From Flexilinea flocculi (lineage in GTDB: Bacteria > Chloroflexota > Anaerolineae > Anaerolineales > Anaerolineaceae), in NCBI RefSeq assembly GCF_001192795.1, contig NZ_DF968181.1, forward strand, positions 710,342-774,341: DNA of 64,000 bases, read 5' to 3'. Below are positions 58,465 to 64,000 of the stretch, in pieces (positions within the stretch are counted from its first letter, which is position 1; the number at the start of each line of letters is the position of its first letter). The notes below the pieces were generated by a model that was given only the letters and a program-made list of their open reading frames with translations, searched no databases and had not been told where the DNA came from. Both the position numbers and the translations under genes were made by a program.

Positions 58465-60159
58465 TTACTTATCAGATGGACCGATTAATACTGAACAATC
58501 CTTCATGGCTGTGATTCTATCCAGATCGTAGAATTCAGCCATACCGATGTTTACATAAAAATTCGGATCATCTGTTAGATCCATGAGCTCGTCAAAAAGC
58601 AGATCCACGCTGCAGGCTTCAATTACAGCGGTTGTATTTTTTTGCTGCAGAATCATCTTTTCCCGGAAATCTGATTGTAGAGAAAACTTCCTGCATGATT
58701 CAATATTTTCCTTATAAAAAGCAAGACATTCAAAAGATGTGACGAGAAGAATAAATACCAGATTCGTAAAACTGAAGTGTTGATTTTTTTGCGAATGGGT
58801 GAGTGATCCGGTCAGAATTGCCAGGAGAAAAACCGCAGTTTGAAAACAGGATATGGGTATAACCATCGCCCGATCAGGAATCCATTGAATCATACTGTTC
58901 GGCAGAAAACAGAAATACGCGGCGATGATGAATGTGAGAATTGCCCAAATCGCCAATCGTTTCTGTTTTTTATCGAAACACAGTTTGCTCCCCATAAATA
59001 AAAACAAAAAGGTGAAAATCAGAAAGATTTCGGATTTTTCAAATATTTTTTTTATCATAAGGATAAACAGATTCGTCATCCCTGGTATGATTTTTCCAAA
59101 CACCCATGTTAAGGAAATTTGGGTTGATCCTTCCGGAAAATAAGAAGCGCGAATTCGATTACCGGGGGAGATCAATGAAACCAATGTCGCAGTGATTGAA
59201 ATGATGAAAAATATGATCACATATTTTTTGCGGCTTTTCTTTTCCATGGGGAAAAATAAAACATAGATCAGCGTAGAAAGCGAAAGTACACATAAGGAGA
59301 TGGCTGTTAATTCATTCGAACCGCAGGCTGCGATCAATCCGGTTAATGAGAGGATGAATAAAAGGCAGGAATGCCTATTTTGCGTCATTGACAAAAAAAG
59401 GAACATGAAAGAAAAAATCGCCATCACTATTCCGAAGCCGTATACGACTCCTCCGGAAAACCAGTATAAGGAAGAGAATGCGGATGGCGTAATCAGAAAA
59501 ATCGAAGATGCAAAACAGCAGCCTGCGAGAATGGATAGTAATCGGGGAGAATTTTTATCAGATGGAATTCCGGTGCTGAACGATCGGATGAATATAAAAA
59601 AAAGAACGCTTATGCCTGCCATTGCCATCAAATGGATCAATATCGGAAATCCAATAACGGAAATCCGGATGGGGAAGAGATTTGCAGCCCATGTAACGGG
59701 TACGTTTGAAAAACGGCCAGACCAGGATGAATAATTTTTGATCATCGCATCGATTAATGAATAATCCCGAATTGCTGTAATATTATTAAAATCATCCAGA
59801 ATTGGACGCATGTGAAACGAGAGACTGTAGAGCGGAAGCGGAGAAACAAGCGCTGCGATGAAAACAAGCAACTGAGAAAACCGGTTTTTCGTGATTGTTA
59901 CATTCCTGGATATGAATAAAAGAATCGCATAAAGCATGATAATGATCAAAATTAGGAATATCCATGATACGAAACGCTGGATGCTCTCATCTCTTCCTGA
60001 AAATGAATGACCGGAAATCAGGATAAACAGCGGATCCAAATACATTAACGAGGGCTTTAAATATGGATAAACCATCAAAATGGCAACCATAATTGCTGCA
60101 ATCAATTCATGATAATCAATCGGGAATAGGAGTTTCTTGATGCTGGTCTGTGTTTTCAT
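58465..60159 (-). CDS. Polytopic membrane protein, DUF6056-like
   Basis: About 564 residues with a dozen membrane segments. The loop DDFNNITAIRDYSLIDAMIK with SWSGRFSN, the WFSGGVVYGFGIVMA segment, and SPGNRIRASYFPEG resemble the DUF6056/glycosyltransferase-like membrane family. The SPGNRIR block looks conserved. I choose ATG 60159 (MKTQTSIKKLLF); an upstream TTG would add 17 residues. It may act on lipid-linked sugars, as in related GT-C-like proteins, but that is inferred from shape only. It is a lone gene, convergent with the hisS unit. Confidence 0.7.
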   Translation of the reverse strand: MKTQTSIKKLLFPIDYHELIAAIMVAILMVYPYLKPSLMYLDPLFILISGHSFSGRDESIQRFVSWIFLILIIIMLYAILLFISRNVTITKNRFSQLLVFIAALVSPLPLYSLSFHMRPILDDFNNITAIRDYSLIDAMIKNYSSWSGRFSNVPVTWAANLFPIRISVIGFPILIHLMAMAGISVLFFIFIRSFSTGIPSDKNSPRLLSILAGCCFASSIFLITPSAFSSLYWFSGGVVYGFGIVMAIFSFMFLFLSMTQNRHSCLLFILSLTGLIAACGSNELTAISLCVLSLSTLIYVLFFPMEKKSRKKYVIIFFIISITATLVSLISPGNRIRASYFPEGSTQISLTWVFGKIIPGMTNLFILMIKKIFEKSEIFLIFTFLFLFMGSKLCFDKKQKRLAIWAILTFIIAAYFCFLPNSMIQWIPDRAMVIPISCFQTAVFLLAILTGSLTHSQKNQHFSFTNLVFILLVTSFECLAFYKENIESCRKFSLQSDFREKMILQQKNTTAVIEACSVDLLFDELMDLTDDPNFYVNIGMAEFYDLDRITAMKDCSVLIGPSDK

Positions 60160-60261
60160 GCGCTTATGATCTTTGAAAATTCTTTTCAAATTTATAATAT
60201 GAATATGCAACTATTAATCATAACAAAAGAATTGGAAATCGTCGTGTAATTCTTCAGTAAT

Positions 60262-60326
60262 CAACAATTCGAAAAAATTCTTCCGGATTTATTCGAATTG
60301 TAAGTCAATATTTCGAATTACTGTTG
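60262..60326. repeat. Dispersed repeat, copy 27 (no hairpin)
   Basis: Ends CAACAATTCGAAAAAATTC and CAATATTTCGAATTACTGTTG are about 65 bp apart and enclose only CTTCCGGATTTATTCGAATTG. The stem-loop is absent. Confidence 0.65.
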
Positions 60327-60410
60327 CCTTTGATAACTTTTCCCGATATATTTAAAATTTAGTGATATACTATTGGAGTTATTCTATGAGGAGTCCTCAA
60401 AGAGTAATTT

Positions 60411-60483
60411 GCCCTCGTAGCTCAATGGACAGAGTAGTTGACTTCGAATCAAAAGGTTGAGGGTTCGAGTCCCCCCGGGGGCG
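60411..60483 (+). tRNA. tRNA-Arg (anticodon TCG)
   Basis: The cloverleaf is complete: 7-bp acceptor GCCCTCG/CGGGGGC with one T-G pair; D arm AGCTCAATGGACAGAGT; anticodon loop CTTCGAA between TTGA and TCAA, giving anticodon TCG (Arg, CGN codons); T loop TTCGAGT. The T stem has one A-C mismatch (GAGGG/CCCCC). The discriminator is G. The CCA tail is not encoded (GCATT follows), so it must be added afterwards. A strong terminator follows. Confidence 0.95.
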
Positions 60484-60486
60484 CAT

Positions 60487-60526
60487 TAAAAGAGACCGGC
60501 ATCCATCAGGACGGCGGTCTCTTTTA
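60487..60526 (+). terminator. Intrinsic terminator of tRNA-Arg
   Basis: A 12-bp stem TAAAAGAGACCG/CGGTCTCTTTTA (60487-60526) with a loop of about 16 bases, 3 bp after the tRNA. The T run is part of the stem and continues into ATTT. Confidence 0.9.
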
Positions 60527-60635
60527 ATTTATTGGATTATTTAGGCTCAGTTTTATCCAACATAACTGCATAACCATTTTTATATCGGATTTCTTTGCAA
60601 ATCACATAACGTACAATCAATTATAATGGTCATGG

Positions 60636-62120
60636 ATGAATATGAATCATATGAATTGGCAAGTACAGAAACAAAATCAACCGAAACTCTCTTTTGCATC
60701 ATATAAATTTGTAAGGTCGCATCAATCATATTGCCAAAGAACGAATAAAAGGATGATTGATATTCGACCAATTCTATTATTTCTTCTCCTTATTCTGATC
60801 CTATTTTCTTCCCTGGTTTTGACAGCCGATAACGTTATAGCTGTCTCAAGTATCCGTTCAGACGACTTGACAGCGTTCGATCTTACCAATGTGAATCGCA
60901 TGATGATCATAGCGCCTCATCCTGATGATGAATCGCTGGGGTCTGCAGGGTTGATCCAGGCAGTTCGGAAAAATGGGGGAGAGGTTTACGTTGTGGTAGT
61001 GACAAATGGCGATGGGCTTTCAGCCGGACCGACGTTTTCAAACTATAAGCTTTTACCTGTTTCGGATGATTACATTGAATATGGGCGCGAAAGGCAGCAA
61101 GAGACAATAAAGGCTCTTTCTATCCTGGGAATTTCAGAAGATAAAATATTTTTCCTGGGATATCCTGATTCATCGTTGCAAAGTATATGGAGTAGTCCTT
61201 GGATTGATTCCAACTTGTATGGAAGATTTACGCATGTCTCAAAAAGTCCTTATGAACTGACTTATAACAAAAAGTCGATTTATCAAGGTGTGGATTTATA
61301 TCATGATTTATTCCAACTATTAACGGACCTTCAGCCGGATTTGGTCATCGTTCCCCATCCAGAAGATACCAACAGCGATCATCGGGCAGTCAGTAACTTT
61401 GCTCAATTTACTGTTGCTGATTATGAATCGAAAAACTCGACTGCGATTCGGGTTTTTGGTTATTTGATCCATTATCCAGGGTATCCTGTATCGGAAGTCA
61501 CCGGTAATAATTCGGCAATTCTTCCGCCGGCAGCATTATCCAATAATGGACAAAAATGGTTGAATTATGCTATCCAGGCAGATGAATTCTTATTAAAAAA
61601 GACAGCAATAAAAACATATAAAACACAACAAAAATTACGAAGCAAATATCTGAATAGTTTTGCGCGTACAAACGAAATATTTTTTGAATTGCCCGAGATC
61701 CAATTGCCTTTGCTGGCATTTGAACAAATCAGTGATTTTGAGTTAGAACAAACAAACAACATAACCATTTACGATTCAGTCAAGGAAGGTTTTCAAAAAA
61801 TCACAATTTCAGGAGCTGATCTTGTTTCAATCCAGGTTGGCCGCCTGGCAGATAAGGTGTGCCTGATTGCAGAGACAAGAGGGCATCTGCATAAATGGAT
61901 CTCCTACCGCATTTTCGTCAAATTATCCGATGGAAGAACATTTGAAGAAAAAGAAAACTTGAATCCATCCTTGTTGCCGGATCGTTATTTTATGTCTTGT
62001 TTTAGTCTTGATGAAATGGGAAATCCTGATGTGATTGGATTTTCAGCAGAAACGTGGCGAGGTTCAGCAATGATTGACACGACCTCATGGCATTTTGCGA
62101 TTCTTTCGCATCCTGATTGA
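60636..62120 (+). CDS. PIG-L family deacetylase, exported
   Basis: A 494-residue protein of the PIG-L/LmbE group, zinc-dependent enzymes that deacetylate N-acetylglucosamine-type amides. The zinc motif is APHPDDESLGSAG; VVVVTNGDG, EYGRERQQETIKALSILGI, FFLGYPDSS and IVPHPEDTNSDHRAVSNF follow in order. A hydrophobic segment (PILLFLLLILILFSSLVL) near residues 45-62 would act as signal or anchor. The first 39 residues are poorly conserved-looking, so ATG 60753 is an alternative start. A TATAAT lies 8 bp before ATG 60636, suggesting a possible leaderless transcript. The C-terminal 150 residues are a separate beta-rich part. Its stop is one base from the convergent GNAT stop. Confidence 0.88.
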   Translation: MNMNHMNWQVQKQNQPKLSFASYKFVRSHQSYCQRTNKRMIDIRPILLFLLLILILFSSLVLTADNVIAVSSIRSDDLTAFDLTNVNRMMIIAPHPDDESLGSAGLIQAVRKNGGEVYVVVVTNGDGLSAGPTFSNYKLLPVSDDYIEYGRERQQETIKALSILGISEDKIFFLGYPDSSLQSIWSSPWIDSNLYGRFTHVSKSPYELTYNKKSIYQGVDLYHDLFQLLTDLQPDLVIVPHPEDTNSDHRAVSNFAQFTVADYESKNSTAIRVFGYLIHYPGYPVSEVTGNNSAILPPAALSNNGQKWLNYAIQADEFLLKKTAIKTYKTQQKLRSKYLNSFARTNEIFFELPEIQLPLLAFEQISDFELEQTNNITIYDSVKEGFQKITISGADLVSIQVGRLADKVCLIAETRGHLHKWISYRIFVKLSDGRTFEEKENLNPSLLPDRYFMSCFSLDEMGNPDVIGFSAETWRGSAMIDTTSWHFAILSHPD

Positions 62121-62121
62121 T

Positions 62122-62874
62122 TCATTTCGTATGATCGATATTGATTGAATCGGTCAGTCTTAGCCCATAAAGGCGTAATTCAACGGAATTGGATATCAAG
62201 TGGGACCATAATATTGTTGAATGTGAGCTTAAAAGTTGAAAACCCATTTTTTCATATAATTTACAAGCAGAAATGTTTTGGTCAGTCGTGTTTAGATGAA
62301 CACCGGGAATATGATTTTGTGATAAATACTCAATATATTTTTTTAGAAGCTCTTGCCCGACACCTTTGCCTCTCCAATTTGCATCCACATTAATATGCAA
62401 ATGGGCAGGATATAACGATAAATCAATCCTGTTCTTTTTTTCAGTTAATCGTGATTGCAATGATTGGAGGAGAAAATCCCAGGTTAACGAGCCAATTCGA
62501 TATTTTCGCAGAACTGCATTTTTAAGGATTTGAGGAAGGATCAAATTTCTCCATTGATGAGCTTGAATTCTGGAATCAAGGCAGCCAACCAGAAATCCAA
62601 TTACAGTTTGATGATCCATGGCTACCCAGCAATTCTGTGGCTGATAAGTGATGTAATATCGATAAAAAAAATCACAAAACAAGCGTCTGTCTTCTAAGAA
62701 TGCCTCAACTGGATTGCCAAAGAACGCTGTATCAGCTGCAATTTTCAATAAAGCATTCGAGTTCTCTTCATGGAAGGATTGTATAATCATTGATTGGTTG
62801 TTGGATTGTTTTGAATAATGGTAAAAAAATCGGTTATACGTTTTTTTTGATAAATTATCAATCAAAGACTCCAT
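62122..62874 (-). CDS. GNAT-family N-acetyltransferase
   Basis: A 250-residue acetyltransferase. The acetyl-CoA-binding block is WRGKGVGQELLKKYIEYL near residues 168-185, preceded by the strand LHINVDA and followed by GVHLNTTDQNISACKLYEKM and GFQLL, all standard GNAT elements. The first 28 residues may not belong, as Met29 begins the more typical IIQSFHEENSNALLKIA. The substrate is unknown. The gene converges with the PIG-L gene with one base between their stop codons, so the two transcripts must overlap. Confidence 0.83.
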   Translation of the reverse strand: MESLIDNLSKKTYNRFFYHYSKQSNNQSMIIQSFHEENSNALLKIAADTAFFGNPVEAFLEDRRLFCDFFYRYYITYQPQNCWVAMDHQTVIGFLVGCLDSRIQAHQWRNLILPQILKNAVLRKYRIGSLTWDFLLQSLQSRLTEKKNRIDLSLYPAHLHINVDANWRGKGVGQELLKKYIEYLSQNHIPGVHLNTTDQNISACKLYEKMGFQLLSSHSTILWSHLISNSVELRLYGLRLTDSINIDHTK

Positions 62875-62894
62875 CAGTACAAGATTTTTATTTT

Positions 62895-63017
62895 AGCAAT
62901 TCGAAATATGTGAAGGATTCCTTGTTGTTGTAATGGTTTTACATGAAGCGCAAAAGCATCACAACAACAAATTTCCCCCGGTTAAATCGAATATTGAATC
63001 AATATTTCGAATTACTG
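62895..63017 (-). repeat. Dispersed variable-stem hairpin repeat, copy 28 (reversed)
   Basis: Left end TAGCAATTCGAAATATGTG with the short flank. The hairpin at 62922-62970 pairs TTGTTGTTGTAATGGTTTT with AAAAGCATCACAACAACAA, 17 of 19, loop ACATGAAGCGC. The long flank is on the right and ends AATATTTCGAATTACTG. Confidence 0.8.
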
Positions 63018-63126
63018 TATTTCTTTTACACAGTAAAACGGTCATTCTATTTCGATTTCCTCTCCCGTTGAAGGCATAATCATTTTTTTTTGTCAAAATT
63101 CAGCCTTTCAGATTCTATAAAAATAA

Positions 63127-63151
63127 AATCGGGGAAAATTTTTCCCCGATT
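63127..63151 (-). terminator. Intrinsic terminator of the exported protein gene
   Basis: AATCGGGGAAA (63127-63137) pairs with TTTCCCCGATT (63141-63151). On the minus strand it is followed by TTTTATTTTTA. It lies 28 bp past the stop codon. Confidence 0.85.
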
Positions 63152-63179
63152 CGAATCAATTCGGTATGACGGACACCAA

Positions 63180-63875
63180 TTATTCCGTAGGTTTCTCAGC
63201 AGTAAATTTTATAATATCGACATCTACAATTCCTTCACTGTAGGATTGAACGCCAAAACCGATGCCTCCTTCAGTAAAATCGCTGTCGGTTATTCCTGCA
63301 TATTTTACGGGGAATTGTTCTTTATCGTTGATAAAAATGCGGATGGATTCTCCCTCACAAATTAGACCAATTTTATTCTTTTTATTCAATCCCAATTTAA
63401 TATCATTGGTAAAAAATCGGTCCATCCCGGGATGCAGAATGACATAAGGAGTTTTAAACTGCTCCTTTAAATAACTGTCATATTTGAAAACTTTGTAAGA
63501 TCCACCTTCTGGCCCTGCAACATAAATTCGAAATTCATACCAGCCATCTTCAGAGGCTCTGCAAATAACTGAATAGGAAGCGACAGTCGAATGAATATTC
63601 TCAAATGTTGCTTCAACTTTAATATCTGCAGCTGTGACTTTGGGATTGATGACGAGCGCGTTCGTCTCAAGACCGGGGAGGTTAAATGAGAGGCGTTTCT
63701 TTCCTAAATTGTAGAAAAAACCGTCTGGATTTCCGGCGATAACCCGTTTTTCCCAACCGCGATCCCAGAAATCCTTGTCAAATGTTTCTTCAAAGCCTTG
63801 ACCCTGGGCACTGACAAATCCTGCAAAAAGCATGAGTAATATGACTCCGAGAATTGTCCATCTTCTGAATTGCAT
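63180..63875 (-). CDS. Exported beta-sandwich protein (LamG/DUF1080-like)
   Basis: About 231 residues from ATG 63875, chosen for AGGAGG upstream and for the signal peptide MQFRRWTILGVILLMLFAGF ending VSAQG. The mature part begins FEETFDKDFWDRGWEKRVIA, a pattern seen at the start of concanavalin-like sugar-binding domains. It continues with VEATFENIHSTVASYSVICR, WYEFRIYVAGPEGG, KNKIGLICEGESIRIFINDK and GGIGFGVQSYS, all typical of LamG/DUF1080-type sandwiches. The ligand is unknown. A TATAAT on the minus strand at 63938-63933 is a likely -10. Confidence 0.8.
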   Translation of the reverse strand: MQFRRWTILGVILLMLFAGFVSAQGQGFEETFDKDFWDRGWEKRVIAGNPDGFFYNLGKKRLSFNLPGLETNALVINPKVTAADIKVEATFENIHSTVASYSVICRASEDGWYEFRIYVAGPEGGSYKVFKYDSYLKEQFKTPYVILHPGMDRFFTNDIKLGLNKKNKIGLICEGESIRIFINDKEQFPVKYAGITDSDFTEGGIGFGVQSYSEGIVDVDIIKFTAEKPTE

Positions 63876-64000
63876 AGTACCTCCTATTCGTAATTGATTA
63901 ATAATTGAAATCAATGTTTATTTCTTTATATTATTATAGCAAATTTATTACTCTCGTTGTTTCAGAGATTCAATAATTAGAAAAAATGATTTGTTATTCG

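Noticed and set aside
1585-63017. CRISPR array or integron cassette array
   Set aside because: The repeats are dispersed one or two per intergenic gap, not in tandem, and no cas or integrase gene is visible.

Overview
The window is chromosomal, AT-rich bacterial DNA (roughly 40% GC by eye) that is almost entirely housekeeping. The gene set includes lspA/lgt but no LPS or outer-membrane genes, T-box control of serS, an FtsK, a DnaB-DnaD-helicase-loader cluster and an S1-domain protein. This fits a Gram-positive-like or monoderm lineage. My best guess is Chloroflexota, class Anaerolineae, inferred from gene content and not proven by a marker gene. No prophage, transposase, CRISPR array or rRNA operon is visible.

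Layout. 1-1528: prmC (cut by the window edge) and prfA on the minus strand. 1980-2714: a secreted SIMPL-domain protein. 2860-4879: a two-gene MvaI/BcnI-type restriction-modification system. 5180-6768: lspA and an RluD-type pseudouridine synthase. 6895-9721: a manganese (yybP-ykoY) riboswitch with terminator ahead of a P2A-type cation ATPase. 10233-17714: membrane protein, GNAT, 7TM sensor-like regulator, ftsK, CDP-alcohol phosphatidyltransferase and lgt. 17770-19188: an unknown exported protein. 19667-22202: rpsT and argS. 22370-24776: serS with a complete T-box leader, preceded by a winged-helix regulator with a degenerate receiver. 25246-29324: bifunctional-nuclease-family gene, dnaB, a DnaD-like gene and a helicase loader with two AAA+ domains in tandem, all overlapping. 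29656-31854: xpt and guaA. 32114-32995: PHP phosphoesterase. 33130-36135: a cobalamin riboswitch controlling a BtuF-BtuC-BtuD-type importer. 36464-38618: HAD phosphatase, small membrane protein and S41 protease. 39034-42798: S1-domain protein, proB and proA. 43238-45785: queA and ruvB. 46093-49845: aldose epimerase, an unknown Pro/Gln-rich protein and an FGE-fold protein. 49889-56144: a complete hypABFCDE set for [NiFe]-hydrogenase maturation. 56470-57741: hisS. The right end holds membrane proteins, tRNA-Arg(TCG), a PIG-L-type deacetylase, a GNAT and an exported protein.

The most unusual feature is not a gene. About 28 intergenic copies of a dispersed repeat occur, roughly one per 2.3 kb and none inside a recognisable gene. 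A full copy is about 100-130 bp. Its outer ends are inverted repeats (AGCAATTCGAAATATGG and CCATATTTCGAATTGCT), one flank is longer and carries a GAATAAAGAGNGAAAATT-like box, and the centre is a long hairpin with a GT-rich left arm and an AC-rich right arm. Stem sequences differ greatly between copies, but within each copy the two arms still match, perfectly over 16-20 bp in several. Other copies have lost one arm or the whole hairpin. This paired divergence suggests selection on the folded form or a copying mechanism that re-matches the arms. I do not recognise a described family. Two copies sit inside the hyp cluster. A second, unrelated palindromic element (TGTCATTGCG ends) lies at 42954-43048 between imperfect direct repeats.

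Start codons were adjusted where a ribosome-binding site, signal peptide or conserved N-terminus argued for an internal start (lspA, the cation ATPase, the btuF-like gene, proB, hypA, hypD and others). These are my inferences.
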